From contig NZ_CP050440.1 in the NCBI RefSeq assembly GCF_011769525.1, positions 6,945,501-7,009,500 on the forward strand: a stretch of DNA of 64,000 nucleotides, in the 5' to 3' direction. The notes beneath the pieces were generated by a model. The model saw only the letters and a list, made by a program, of their open reading frames with translations, did not search any database and was not told the DNA's origin. The stretch's first letter is position 1. Each line of letters starts with the position of its first letter. This document shows positions 26,532-36,372 of this stretch, piece after piece. The DNA comes from Tolypothrix sp. PCC 7910 (GTDB taxonomy: Bacteria; Cyanobacteriota; Cyanobacteriia; Cyanobacteriales; Nostocaceae). Made by a program: the position numbers and the translations under genes.

Positions 26532-26882
26532 ATGGAAAAAACAGTAACTTTATATCGTCCTACTGGCCCCAAAGAATTAGAACTAGTTAAACAAAGCGGC
26601 TATACTAAATGGCCTCCCAGACTACCCGAACAGCCAATTTTTTATCCAGTGACAAACGAGCAATATGCTCAGGAAATTGCAACTAAATGGAATGTTAGAG
26701 ACAGCGGAGTGGGTTATGTAACACGCTTTGAAGTTAAAAAAGCATTTATGGATAAATATGAAATTCACCAGGTAGGCGCTTCATATCATACAGAATGGTG
26801 GATTCCTGCGGAGGAGTTGGAAGAGTTGAACAACAACATTGTGGGTAAAATTGAAGTTATTGGAGAATTCCGTAATTCATAA
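26532..26882 (+). CDS. Conserved protein, sometimes annotated ADP-ribosylation/crystallin J1-like
   Basis: The 116-residue protein begins MEKTVTLYRPTGPKELELVK and contains PIFYPVTNEQYAQEIA and YHTEWWIPAEELEELN. I recognise it as a conserved cyanobacterial family, but no catalytic residues can be named. It lies 60 bp after the response regulator, in the same direction, and faces the deaminase gene. Confidence 0.7.
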   Translation: MEKTVTLYRPTGPKELELVKQSGYTKWPPRLPEQPIFYPVTNEQYAQEIATKWNVRDSGVGYVTRFEVKKAFMDKYEIHQVGASYHTEWWIPAEELEELNNNIVGKIEVIGEFRNS

Positions 26883-26899
26883 TTTAGATAAAATGGGTA

Positions 26900-26939
26900 G
26901 CTTGGCGTTTAATTAAATAATGCCAAGCATTCTGTTTTT
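26900..26939 (+). terminator. Terminator between convergent genes
   Basis: GCTTGGC (26900-26906) pairs with GCCAAGC (26922-26928), followed by TTTTT at 26935. It overlaps the last codons of the convergent deaminase gene. Confidence 0.5.
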
Positions 26940-27334
26940 AAAACCCCTTTAATCACATTGATATTTCTAAATGATTTAACAATCACCTCTTCACAAGAAA
27001 TCTCAATTTGTGATTGATTGATGGAAATTAAATCTTGAATCGAAGCGCCATAGATAATTTCGGAGATACCCGTCCAAACACAAGCCGTTGCACACATAGG
27101 ACAAGGTTCACCAGTTGTATATATGCTATACCCTGACAAAGCAGGATTTTGAATTTTAGCTGTTAAACTACGAATAACATTGATTTCTGCATGAGCAGAT
27201 GGATCGTTATCTCGTCTTACAGTATTATGACCTACGGCAACAACTTCGTTATCTTTCACAATCACTGCGCCATAAGGTGCATCACCTTTTTTTGCTTCTG
27301 CGATCGCTAGACGCATAAAATATTCATGATCCAT
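26909..27334 (-). CDS. Nucleoside/guanine-type deaminase
   Basis: A CMP/dCMP-like zinc deaminase: the zinc site is His-Ala-Glu in SAHAEINVI and Cys pair in EPCPMCATACVWTG. The 141-residue length and PYGAVIVKDNEVVAVGHN region resemble guanine deaminase or the generic nucleoside deaminase group more than tRNA adenosine deaminase. It would help recycle purine or pyrimidine bases. Confidence 0.85.
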   Translation of the reverse strand: MDHEYFMRLAIAEAKKGDAPYGAVIVKDNEVVAVGHNTVRRDNDPSAHAEINVIRSLTAKIQNPALSGYSIYTTGEPCPMCATACVWTGISEIIYGASIQDLISINQSQIEISCEEVIVKSFRNINVIKGVLKTECLALFN

Positions 27335-27425
27335 ATTCCTGAAGGAGTTGAAAAATATACTTGTTAAGAATATCGCATTTTAAATGTTGTTTCTACGAAA
27401 TACTGAAAAATAGTTAGGGTTAAAT

Positions 27426-28217
27426 ATGTTACTTAGCAGAGAAAAAGCCGAATTCTATTTAACAGACATAGAAACACCACTAGGACAAATAATTAACTTA
27501 ACTATTGCTGGATTGGTTCTTTTGTCCTCAGGAATTTTCGTAGCAGAAACTTATAATATTCCTGATTCTCTCCGTTTTCAATTACAAATTATTGATACTG
27601 TTATATTCATAGTTTTTGCAGTTGAATATGTAATCCGTCTATGGAGCGCAGAAAATAAGCTTAAGTATTTTTTCAGCTTATATTCCATTATCGACTTAAT
27701 TGCTATCTTGCCATTTTTTCTAGGAGCCGTAGATTTAAGTTTTATTCGTTTATTACGATGGTTTCGGATTTTAAGATTAATCAGGTTTATCGATAAAAGA
27801 TTTTTCTTTGGTAGTGTGAGTACTGAAGATGGTGTAATATTTGCAAGAATATTATTTACCTTATTTGCGATTATATTTGTTTACTCTGGCTTAATTTATC
27901 AAGTTGAACATCCTGTTAATCCCCAAGGTTTTGCCACTTTTTTAGATGCATTGTATTTTTCGATTGTCACCATGACAACGGTGGGTTTTGGAGATGTAAC
28001 ACCCGCTTCTGAATTAGGACGCTGGTTAACAGTATTGATGATTTTGACAGGTATTGCTCTAATTCCTTGGCAAGTTGGTGATTTAATCAAGCGATTGGTA
28101 AAAACTGCGAACCAAATAGAAGCGAATTGTTCTGGATGCGGTTTGGCTTACCACGATGCTGATGCTGGGTTTTGCAAAAGATGCGGAACCAAATTACCTG
28201 TGATAAGTGCTGATTAA
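27426..28217 (+). CDS. Voltage-gated K+ channel with a C-terminal zinc ribbon
   Basis: Six membrane helices are visible. S4 carries regularly spaced arginines (FIRLLRWFRILRLIRFIDKR), and the pore loop contains TMTTVGFGDVTP, a K+ selectivity filter of the TVGFGD form. The C-terminus has a rubredoxin-like zinc ribbon, CSGCGLAYHDADAGFCKRCG. It probably conducts K+ across the cytoplasmic membrane; the zinc ribbon may sense metal or redox state or aid assembly. Confidence 0.9.
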   Translation: MLLSREKAEFYLTDIETPLGQIINLTIAGLVLLSSGIFVAETYNIPDSLRFQLQIIDTVIFIVFAVEYVIRLWSAENKLKYFFSLYSIIDLIAILPFFLGAVDLSFIRLLRWFRILRLIRFIDKRFFFGSVSTEDGVIFARILFTLFAIIFVYSGLIYQVEHPVNPQGFATFLDALYFSIVTMTTVGFGDVTPASELGRWLTVLMILTGIALIPWQVGDLIKRLVKTANQIEANCSGCGLAYHDADAGFCKRCGTKLPVISAD

Positions 28218-28257
28218 TTTGTGTTTGGGAATTCGGGTTTTTAATGAATGAAGAATT

Positions 28258-28339
28258 GCAGAGACGCGATTAATCGCGTATGTACAAAAGTCAAAGTAGC
28301 TGCCGTAGGGTGCGTTATGGCGGAAAAATTTACGCACCG
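28258..28339. repeat. Two dispersed repeats: GACGCGATTAATCGCGT and GTAGGGTGCGTTA types
   Basis: 28258-28290 contains the palindromic GACGCGATTAATCGCGT core, also present at 63511-63540 and in part at 22937-22959. 28305-28339 begins GTAGGGTGCGTTA, a family also seen at 42873-42957 and 45369-45394. An AT-rich palindrome TTGATATTAATATCAA follows. Confidence 0.65.
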
Positions 28340-28498
28340 TTGATATTAATATCAACGTTTTCCGTAAATACGATAACTAGTGTTGTTTATATTATAGAGC
28401 GAATATATATATTTCGCTTCTGTTTTATAAATTCATGAGTATTCAAAATTATGAATACTCATACAGACTAGTGGTGTGACAATCTGGAGTAAAACCTT

Positions 28499-29434
28499 AT
28501 GGAAGCCTTGCTACATAACCCAATTGCAGATATGTACGGGCCTAACTTCTTACTGTTGTATGGTATTGTCATTAGCTTGACACTTTTAGGTTGCTGGAAA
28601 CTTGTACAAGATCCAACAACAAATCAACCCTTACCTTTAATCCCTAGCGAACCAGATCCTTATGAAGTTGCTTACTTCCGTGAAGGAGCTTTAGAAGTAG
28701 TAAAAGTAGCACTTTTGAGTTTAATTCAAAATAATTATTTACAGATTACTGGACAGCAAATTAGCCAAACATCAGCTCATGGAGATGTATTTCAACTACA
28801 TCCTATAGAGAGGGACGTGTTTTTTAGTTATTCAACAACTCCAGAAGTAAAATCTCTCTGGTTAATAGCCTCCAAAGTACAATCACATTGCGATACTTTT
28901 GAAGAAAAACTACGCAATGAGAAACTATTATATGCTCAAGAATGGCAAAGATGGAATTATAAAGTTGGCTTTATTGCGGCCACAATTATTTGCAGTTTAG
29001 GTGGTTATAAGCTCCTGATTGCCTTAGAAAATAACTATCATAATGTCAACCTGCTCATATATATGGCTGTCATATCGATAATGTATATTTTATGGTTGAG
29101 CCGGATGCGATCGCGCCTTAGCTATCGAGGACAAACTTACCTTCAACAACTCCAAAATACATTTGCTCAATTGAAGACTAAGGCGAAGAATTATAGCTTC
29201 CTTTCAGTATTTAATTACAACTTGCTAGTAGCACTCTTTGGCGTAGAAGCACTCGCTGGTACTGAATACGATTCATACTACAAAGTGTTCTATCCTGCTA
29301 CATCTAGAACAAGTAGCCAAAGAAGTAATTCCTCTGATAGTGGTTGCAGTAGTGGAAGTTCCTGCAGTGGTGGAAGTTCCTGCGGTGGCGGTTGCGGCGG
29401 TGGCTGCGGTGGCTGCGGCGGGGGTGGCGACTAA
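28499..29434 (+). CDS. TIGR04222-type membrane protein with Cys/Gly tail
   Basis: Membrane helices lie near residues 17-35 and in a pair near 160-200, with a soluble part between them. The C-terminus ends in a low-complexity tail with six cysteines in glycine: GCSSGSSCSGGSSCGGGC, then GGGCGGCGGGGD. This layout is that of the TIGR04222 group. One base after its stop begins a DUF692/MNIO gene, whose enzymes modify cysteines in peptides. I infer that the tail is the substrate, displayed on a membrane-anchored carrier. No direct evidence of modification is available from sequence. Confidence 0.85.
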   Translation: MEALLHNPIADMYGPNFLLLYGIVISLTLLGCWKLVQDPTTNQPLPLIPSEPDPYEVAYFREGALEVVKVALLSLIQNNYLQITGQQISQTSAHGDVFQLHPIERDVFFSYSTTPEVKSLWLIASKVQSHCDTFEEKLRNEKLLYAQEWQRWNYKVGFIAATIICSLGGYKLLIALENNYHNVNLLIYMAVISIMYILWLSRMRSRLSYRGQTYLQQLQNTFAQLKTKAKNYSFLSVFNYNLLVALFGVEALAGTEYDSYYKVFYPATSRTSSQRSNSSDSGCSSGSSCSGGSSCGGGCGGGCGGCGGGGD

Positions 29435-29435
29435 G

Positions 29436-30269
29436 ATGTTATCTCATCTCCCTAATTTAGGTGTGGGATTAGGTTTTAGAGAATTATTTAAAAGCGAGTT
29501 GTTTCTCAATCGCCAGCCAGTAGACTTTCTGGAAATTGTTGCTGAACATTATTTAGATGCACCAGCAGCAAAACAGCAGGAATTAGAATTGCTGGCGGCG
29601 CATTTCCCCCTAATTCCCCATGCAATTAATCTGTCTTTAGGTAGCGCTGAAGGTTTAGATAGAGATTATTTAGCTAAACTAGCAGCACTAATTAAGCAGC
29701 TTAACCCGCCTTGGTGGAGTGAGCATCTTTGTTTTACCAAAGTAGGGGGAATTGATATTGGACATTTATCACCGCTACCCTATACGCAGGAAGCTGTCGA
29801 AGTAGTTTGTCGCAACATCGCTGAAGTGCGTCGCTGGATTGATGTGCCATTAATACTCGAAAATATTACTTATATGGTGGCACTTCCTGGTGCGGAGATG
29901 ACAGAAGCCCAATTTTTAGCGGAAGTAGCAGAACATGCTGATTGTGGGTTGCTTTTAGATGTGACAAATCTCTACACTAATGCTGTCAACCACGGCTATG
30001 ATATGCAGCAGTTTCTCCAACAATTACCGCTAGAACGTATTGTACAGTTGCATTTCGTTGGCGGACATTGGCATGATGGTGTTTTGATTGATAGCCATTC
30101 CCACTCGACACCAGTAGAAATCTGGCAATTGATGGATGATGTTGTCGCCAACTTTCCAGTCAAAGGAATAGTTCTCGAACGAGATGAAAACTTACCAGCC
30201 TTTACAGAATTAGTAGCAGAACTGCAACAAGCACGACATATCGCCAGGAGTCATGGTAAATGGGGTTAG
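29436..30269 (+). CDS. DUF692 / MNIO multinuclear iron oxygenase
   Basis: The 277-residue TIM-barrel enzyme starts at ATG 29436 (MLSHLPNLGVGLGFRELF), one base after the upstream stop; an in-frame GTG inside the tail gene is a shadow start. Family features visible: IPHAINLSLGS, WWSEHLCF, LENITYMV, LLDVTNLYTNAVNHG, LHFVGGHW and DSHSH, the His/Asp/Glu ligands of the iron cluster, and LERDENLP. MNIOs convert peptide cysteines to products such as oxazolone/thioamide or thiazole groups. The neighbouring Cys-rich tail is the likely target and the following gene the likely partner. Confidence 0.9.
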   Translation: MLSHLPNLGVGLGFRELFKSELFLNRQPVDFLEIVAEHYLDAPAAKQQELELLAAHFPLIPHAINLSLGSAEGLDRDYLAKLAALIKQLNPPWWSEHLCFTKVGGIDIGHLSPLPYTQEAVEVVCRNIAEVRRWIDVPLILENITYMVALPGAEMTEAQFLAEVAEHADCGLLLDVTNLYTNAVNHGYDMQQFLQQLPLERIVQLHFVGGHWHDGVLIDSHSHSTPVEIWQLMDDVVANFPVKGIVLERDENLPAFTELVAELQQARHIARSHGKWG

Positions 30270-30841
30270 CACAAACGCAGCAGGTTTTAGCCAAACTGTA
30301 TACTAATACTGAATTCAGGAACGGTTTCTTTGCTAACCCAAAAGTCCTTGGTGCAGAATTGGGATTAAGCGATGCTGAAATAGAGAATTTATCTCAACTT
30401 GCTGCGCCACAAGTCAACCTGTTTGCCAGTTCTCTTAAGTGGAAGCGATTAAATTTATTGTCAAAAGTACTACCTAGTACTGCGGTCGCCCTCGGTAAAA
30501 ACTTCAAAACTTTATTTTGGCGGTATGCAGAAACTTATATACCCCAGGGTATCAAGAAACATCGACAAGATGCGATCGCCTTTGCTGACTTTATCGTCAA
30601 AACCTCACAGCTAGAAGGATTAGAACCAATTTGGCTGAGTGATTTAGTACGCTACGAACAAGCCTGGCTATTAGCCGAGGAACTAAATCGCGGCTTGAAA
30701 GTATGTTGGTTTCGTTATCCCATTGACAAACTAGGGAATAGTGAAGAGAAAATTCGTCCGCAACTCACAATCGCTGTATGGTGGCGTTTCCAGGCGCGAT
30801 CGCCTCTACATCATATTGTGCAATCACTATTTATAAAGTAA
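30260..30841 (+). CDS. Likely partner protein of the MNIO enzyme
   Basis: This 193-residue protein overlaps the MNIO gene by 10 bp. Its N-terminal part, LAQTQQVLAKLYTNTEFR, FFANPKVLGAELGLSDAEIE, looks like the helical segment seen in proteins encoded beside MNIO genes (compare DUF2063- or SCO6045-type partners). The rest has W-rich segments (KVCWFRYPIDKL, AVWWRFQA). I infer a substrate-recognition role like MbnC, but the exact family was not identified with certainty. Confidence 0.65.
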   Translation: MGLAQTQQVLAKLYTNTEFRNGFFANPKVLGAELGLSDAEIENLSQLAAPQVNLFASSLKWKRLNLLSKVLPSTAVALGKNFKTLFWRYAETYIPQGIKKHRQDAIAFADFIVKTSQLEGLEPIWLSDLVRYEQAWLLAEELNRGLKVCWFRYPIDKLGNSEEKIRPQLTIAVWWRFQARSPLHHIVQSLFIK

Positions 30842-31417
30842 AAATACTGGAATTGGACATTTACTTTAATAAGTAGATTTTAAAGTCTTTATCAAAAATC
30901 AGTAAAACTTCTCTGATTTACACTGATTTTATCAGCCGAAATATTTCGACTGCTAATTTTTTAGCATTACTTTTACGCCGAAATATCATCTATCTAAAGC
31001 AGTAATTATTCTGATGCTTTCCATTGATGATTGGTTTTTAATCTAAAGAGAATTGGTTAATTTATCACCGGATTTCCGAAAAACTTTGTTAGTTTAAGGA
31101 GCAAACAAGAGTCTGAGAATTTGCTAAACCATCCATTCTTTAAAATCTACGCGCATCGTTGATTTACTAAATATGGTTACAAGTAAAAGATTGTGTTTGT
31201 TAGCTATTTGGTATTTATGGCGGCAAAACTAGAGATAAAAAATAATTAATCGTTAGGCTTCATTCCCTGTAAATAGCAGGAATCATGAAATTTATCATTT
31301 GGGTTACGTCATAAAAGAACCCAACTAAAAATACAGGAACAAGGTGCAACTGCTGCAATAAATATTGTTAGCAATCAAATTTTATTTTTTTAAACCGCTG
31401 CTCATGAGGATAAAATA
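30842..31417. other. Intergenic region before the RTX gene
   Basis: 576 bp, AT-rich, with no reading frame or repeat that I could support. It separates the MNIO operon from the large RTX-glucanase gene. Confidence 0.4.
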
Positions 31418-34400
31418 ATGGTGAAGAAAACAGTTTTTTTAACAAGCAATGCTGATGTTTGGGGAGGCTGGGAAAACGGTATTGAATATGAGGTTTCCGC
31501 CTTCGAGGGTAACGATAAACTGTATGGCTATATTGGCAATGACACTCTAGATGGTGGCGATGGCGACGACCAAATCTATGGCGGTGCTGGAGATGATATT
31601 TTATCTGGTGGATCAGGCAACGATTTATTAGATGGTGGCGATGGCAATGACATTTTAGATGGTGGATTAGGCGACGATACACTGATTGGTGGAAACGGGG
31701 ATGATATCGTTTTTGGTGGTGACGGCTATGACCAGATTAGCGGTGGTGCTGGGAATGATATCCTCAACGGAGACAACGGTAATGATGTAATTAACGGTGG
31801 TGCAGGATACGACATCATTACTGGCGGTATCGGCAATGACGTGATTGATGGTGGCGATGGCAATGATGTAATTACTGCTGGTGATGGCGATGATGGTTGG
31901 TTATTCGGTGGTTTAGGGAATGACAGCATTGATGGTGGTACAGGAAATGACACCATAGATGGTGGTGAAGGTGATGATAGCCTCACCGGCGCTGATGGTA
32001 TTGACCTACTCATGGGTAATAATGGCAATGATTCCATCTCTGGTGGTTTAGGAAATGACAACATTGATGGTGGCGCTGGTAATGATTCCATCTCTGGTGG
32101 TGATGGCGACGATAGAATTAATGGCGGCGCTGACAATGACACCATCTGGGGTGATATAGGCAATGATTACATTATTGGGGGTCTAGGCTTTGACACCATT
32201 GCTGGTGGTATGGGTAATGACACCATAGATGGTGGTGATGGTAATGATGTCATTGCTGGTGGCGATGGTGATGACAGCTGGTTATTTGGTGGTTTAGGGA
32301 ATGACAGCATTGATGGTGGTACAGGGTATGACACCCTAGATGGTGGCGATGGTGATGACACCTTGAAAGGCGGTGATGGTATTGATGTCCTCACAGGTAA
32401 TAATGGCAATGATGTCATCTGTGCTGGAGAAGGCGACGATAAAGTCTATGGCGGTGCAGATAATGACATCATCTGGGGTGATGCTGGCAATGATTACCTC
32501 AGTGGTGGTTTAGGCTTTGATACTATTTATGGCGGTATCGGCAATGACGTGATTGATGGTGGCGATGGCAATGATGTGATTGCTGCTGGTGATGGCGATG
32601 ATGGTTGGTTATTCGGTGGTTTAGGGAATGACAACATTGATGGTGGTACAGGTAATGACACCCTAGATGGCGGTGAAGGCGATGATACCCTGACAGGTGG
32701 TGATGGTATTGATTTGATCAGCGGTAATAATGGCAATGATTCCATCTCCGGTGGTTTAGGGAATGACAACATTGATGGTGGCGCTGGTAATGATTCCCTT
32801 GCAGGTGGCGACGGCGACGATAAAATCAATGGTGGTGCAGATAATGATATTGTTTGGGGTGATGCTGGCAATGATTACCTCAGCGGTGGTTTAGGCTTTG
32901 ATACTATTTATGGCGGTATCGGCAATGATGTGATTGATGGTGGCGATGGCAATGATGTGATTGCTGGTGGCGATGGTGATGACAACTGGTTATTTGGTGG
33001 TTTAGGGAATGACAACATTGATGGCGGTTTAGGCGCAGATACTTTAGATGGTGGTGATGGCGATGATACCCTCACAGGTGGTGACGGTATTGATGTCCTC
33101 ACAGGTAATAATGGTAATGATTCCATCTCTGGTGGCGAAGGCGACGATAAAATTTATGGCGGCGCAGATAATGACACCATCTGGGGTGATGCTGGCAATG
33201 ATTATATTAGCGGCGGCATCGGTAATGACACTATGGGTGGTGGCATCGGTAATGACGTAATTGATGGTGGTGATGGGAATGATGTCATTGCTGGTGGCGA
33301 TGGTGATGATAGCTGGTTGTTCGGTGGATTAGGCGCAGATAACCTCGATGGGGGATTAGGCGCAGATACCCTCGATGGCGGTGAAGGCGATGATACCCTA
33401 ACAGGCGGAGATGGTAACGATCTGCTAATGGGTAATAATGGCAACGATCTCCTTTCTGGTGGTGCTGGCAATGATGTCATCTATGGTGGTGATGGTAATG
33501 ACACTATTTGGTCTGATGCTGGCAATGATGTGATTAGTGCTGGTGCTGGAAGCGACACCATTGGCGGCGGCTTGGGAAGTGACAACATTGATGGTGGCGA
33601 TGGCAATGATGTCATCTATGGTGGAGAGAACGATGATGTTTGGTTATTTGGTGGATTGGGTGCAGACAAAATCGATGGTGGATTAGGTGCAGACACTCTA
33701 GATGGTGGTGATGGTGATGATACCCTCACAGGTGGTGACGATAGTGATGTTCTTAGGGGTAGCAACGGCAATGATGCCCTTTATGGTGAAGCTGGCAACG
33801 ATAACATCGATGGCGGTGCTGGTAATGACTCCATTGGTGGTGGAGATGGCGATGACAAAATCAATGGTGGTGGTGACAATGACACCATCTGGGGCGATGC
33901 TGGCAATGATGTAATTAGTGGTGGTTTAGGAATTGACAACATTTCTGGTGGTGCTGGTAGTGACACCATAAATGGCGGAGACGGCGATGATAAAATCAAT
34001 GGCGGCACAGAAGATGACACTATCTGGGGCGATGCTGGTAATGATTACCTGAATGGCGGTACTGGTAATGACATTCTTGGCGGTGGTGCTGGTAATGACA
34101 TCATCGATGGTGGTGATGGCAATGATGTAATTAACGGCGGCGAGGGTGATGATAGTTGGTTATTCGGTGGTTTAGGTAATGACAAGATAGAAGGCGACTT
34201 GGGGAATGACACCATTGAGGGTGGTGAAGGTGATGATACCCTTCTCGGTGGTGATGGTAATGATATCCTCACTGGTGGCAATGGTAATGATTCCCTCATC
34301 GGTGGTGCTGGAATTAACGTCCTTGATGGCGGTGAAGGTGATGATACCATCATCGGTGGTGACAGTACCGATGTCATCAAAGGTGGGAATGGTAATGACA

Positions 34401-36190
34401 TCATTGATAGTGGCGCTGGTAATGACATCATTAATGGTGGTGCTGGTAATGATTACCTCAAGGGTAGTAATGGTAGTGATACCCTTGATGGATCTGGATC
34501 AGCTATCTTGAGCATTAACTCAGTAGATACTCTAGTAGGTGGGTTAAATGCTGATATCTTTATCTTGGGTGACAACTTCAAGAGTTACTACGATGATGAA
34601 GACGCTACCACTAATGGCGTAAAAGATTACGCTATCATCGACGATTTTAATCGTTTTGAAGATATAATTCGCCTGCATGGTTCACTCGGTGAATATGTTG
34701 TTGGTGGCATTTCTGATCAATTGACAACTGTATTTAATACTAGTAATGCATCGGGTATTTATGTAGATACCGACAAAAACGGCAGATGGAATGATACAGA
34801 CGAATTAGTTGCAGTGGTGAAGAATTTAACTCCTGGTAAATTAGTGCTGAGTGGAGATTATTTTCAATACACCGACACACCAAATGCAACTGCTTGGCAT
34901 CCCAGTAAAGATGCTGGCTGGGAACTAGTATTTAGCGATGAATTTAACGGTACCAGCCTATCTTTAGATAAGTGGAATACACGTTATACTCTGCAAAATT
35001 TATATGGAGGTAGAAACAATCCCTGGAATCAGGAATTGCAATACTACGTTGGTGATAATGAAGTCATTAATGGCACAGTTTATGACGGTTTTGAATTTAA
35101 GAATGGCACCGTCAGTATTGTTGGGAAAAAAGTTGACACCCCCATTTCATCTGCAATTGGTGAATTTGCCCTTGGTTTTGATGAGGTAAAAACATTCAAT
35201 TACACCTCAGGAATGCTCAACACTGAAAATAAAGAAGCATTCACCTATGGCTATATGGAAATTCGCGCTAAAGCACCTAGTGGACAAGGACTTTGGCCCG
35301 CCTTCTGGATGTTACCTTCTTCAGGAAAATGGCCCCCAGAAATTGATGTGATGGAGACAGTGGGACAAAAAACAGACACTGTAATTAACTCATTCCATTC
35401 TTTGGGTACTGACGGTTTAAATAACGATACCGCATATCAAAATTTCACTGGAGTTGATTTCTCTCAAGATTTCCATACCTATGGAGTGAAATGGGAAACC
35501 GATAAATTAACTTGGTACATCGATCAACACGCAGTATTTGAAACTAAAAATAATATTCCTGATGTACCAATGTACTTGTTAGCTAATCTGGCAATTGGTG
35601 GTAAATTCCCTGGTTCTCCAGATGCAAGTACTCCCGCAATCAACAATTTTGATATCGATTACGTTCGTGTTTACCAAGATGCATCGGGTAGCCTTTACGG
35701 TGGCTCTAACGATGATGTATTGGAAAAACAATTGGGCAGCATTTTTGGGTTATCAGGGAATGATGTGATTAAAGGTGGAATTGGCAATAACACCCTAGAT
35801 GGTGGCGATGGCAATGATATCTTAATTGGCGTAAATACTACAGTTGCTCAACCTGGTGCTGGTGAAGTAGATACCTTAATAGGCGGTACAGGCCAAGATA
35901 AATTCGTCTTAGGCGATAGTACCAAGTTCTATTATGACGATCGCAGTAATTTGATAACTGGTTTAGGCGGCTATGCTGTGATTAAAGATTTCAATTCTGC
36001 CCAAGATGTCATCCAGTTAAATGGTAAAGCCAGTGATTATGTACTTGGCGCAGTATCTTCCCTCAATGGTACGGGAATTTATCGGGATATTAACGGCGAT
36101 CGCACTCTCGGTTCCACAGATGAGTTAATTGCAGTCGTCCAAGGCGATACAGGATTGAACTTGACGCAGAATTCCTTCCTATACGTTTAG
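31418..36190 (+). CDS. Giant RTX protein with embedded GH16 glucanase
   Basis: Residues ~30-1020 are RTX nonapeptides (GGxGxDxUx), which bind calcium and signal type I secretion; no N-terminal signal peptide is present. A module at ~1030-1155 ([16 protein letters not shown]... [16 protein letters not shown]) follows. GH16 lies at ~1168-1422: [12 protein letters not shown], catalytic EIDVMET at 1308-1314 (Glu1308, Asp1310, Glu1313), and the family fold ending YVRVYQD. A few more RTX units and a second copy of the module ([16 protein letters not shown]... [16 protein letters not shown]) close the protein. GH16 enzymes cut beta-1,3/1,4-glucans or related polymers; extracellular matrix remodelling is likely. 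Confidence 0.92.
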   Translation: MVKKTVFLTSNADVWGGWENGIEYEVSAFEGNDKLYGYIGNDTLDGGDGDDQIYGGAGDDILSGGSGNDLLDGGDGNDILDGGLGDDTLIGGNGDDIVFGGDGYDQISGGAGNDILNGDNGNDVINGGAGYDIITGGIGNDVIDGGDGNDVITAGDGDDGWLFGGLGNDSIDGGTGNDTIDGGEGDDSLTGADGIDLLMGNNGNDSISGGLGNDNIDGGAGNDSISGGDGDDRINGGADNDTIWGDIGNDYIIGGLGFDTIAGGMGNDTIDGGDGNDVIAGGDGDDSWLFGGLGNDSIDGGTGYDTLDGGDGDDTLKGGDGIDVLTGNNGNDVICAGEGDDKVYGGADNDIIWGDAGNDYLSGGLGFDTIYGGIGNDVIDGGDGNDVIAAGDGDDGWLFGGLGNDNIDGGTGNDTLDGGEGDDTLTGGDGIDLISGNNGNDSISGGLGNDNIDGGAGNDSLAGGDGDDKINGGADNDIVWGDAGNDYLSGGLGFDTIYGGIGNDVIDGGDGNDVIAGGDGDDNWLFGGLGNDNIDGGLGADTLDGGDGDDTLTGGDGIDVLTGNNGNDSISGGEGDDKIYGGADNDTIWGDAGNDYISGGIGNDTMGGGIGNDVIDGGDGNDVIAGGDGDDSWLFGGLGADNLDGGLGADTLDGGEGDDTLTGGDGNDLLMGNNGNDLLSGGAGNDVIYGGDGNDTIWSDAGNDVISAGAGSDTIGGGLGSDNIDGGDGNDVIYGGENDDVWLFGGLGADKIDGGLGADTLDGGDGDDTLTGGDDSDVLRGSNGNDALYGEAGNDNIDGGAGNDSIGGGDGDDKINGGGDNDTIWGDAGNDVISGGLGIDNISGGAGSDTINGGDGDDKINGGTEDDTIWGDAGNDYLNGGTGNDILGGGAGNDIIDGGDGNDVINGGEGDDSWLFGGLGNDKIEGDLGNDTIEGGEGDDTLLGGDGNDILTGGNGNDSLIGGAGINVLDGGEGDDTIIGGDSTDVIKGGNGNDIIDSGAGNDIINGGAGNDYLKGSNGSDTLDGSGSAILSINSVDTLVGGLNADIFILGDNFKSYYDDEDATTNGVKDYAIIDDFNRFEDIIRLHGSLGEYVVGGISDQLTTVFNTSNASGIYVDTDKNGRWNDTDELVAVVKNLTPGKLVLSGDYFQYTDTPNATAWHPSKDAGWELVFSDEFNGTSLSLDKWNTRYTLQNLYGGRNNPWNQELQYYVGDNEVINGTVYDGFEFKNGTVSIVGKKVDTPISSAIGEFALGFDEVKTFNYTSGMLNTENKEAFTYGYMEIRAKAPSGQGLWPAFWMLPSSGKWPPEIDVMETVGQKTDTVINSFHSLGTDGLNNDTAYQNFTGVDFSQDFHTYGVKWETDKLTWYIDQHAVFETKNNIPDVPMYLLANLAIGGKFPGSPDASTPAINNFDIDYVRVYQDASGSLYGGSNDDVLEKQLGSIFGLSGNDVIKGGIGNNTLDGGDGNDILIGVNTTVAQPGAGEVDTLIGGTGQDKFVLGDSTKFYYDDRSNLITGLGGYAVIKDFNSAQDVIQLNGKASDYVLGAVSSLNGTGIYRDINGDRTLGSTDELIAVVQGDTGLNLTQNSFLYV

Positions 36191-36290
36191 GTTGGGATTG
36201 GGGACTGGGGATTGGAGATTGGGGATGAGGGAGAAATCTCTATTACCAATTACCAATTACCAATTACCAATTACCCATTACCCATTCCCA
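36191..36290. repeat. Heptamer short tandem repeats
   Basis: GGGGATTGGGGACT-type units are followed by several tandem copies of TTACCAA/TTACCCA. The same heptamer families recur at 41688-41725, 46323-46440, 49566-49610, 50912-51036 and 56736-56825, the pattern known as STRR in Nostocales genomes. Confidence 0.8.
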
Positions 36291-36372
36291 AACTTTGTAT
36301 AAATCGTGAACATCTGGCTGATAAAGAGCGACAATTATCTTGCTTTTGTTAATGTCACATAAACAAATAACA

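Noticed and set aside
29340-29435. Longer start for the MNIO gene inside the Cys/Gly tail
   Set aside because: Translation of the tail in this frame gives a Val/Ala-rich repeat (VAAVAAAGVA), a shadow of the Gly/Cys codons; ATG 29436 matches the family start.
31726-34431. Several long minus-strand ORFs rich in Pro and Ser within the RTX gene
   Set aside because: They are the antisense reading of GGTGGTGAT-type RTX codons; periodic stop-free antisense frames are expected from this composition.
31500-34500. Dense regularly spaced repeats, possibly a CRISPR array or minisatellite
   Set aside because: The repeats are in frame and encode GGxGxDxUx nonapeptides throughout a 1590-codon gene; there are no unique spacers of constant length.
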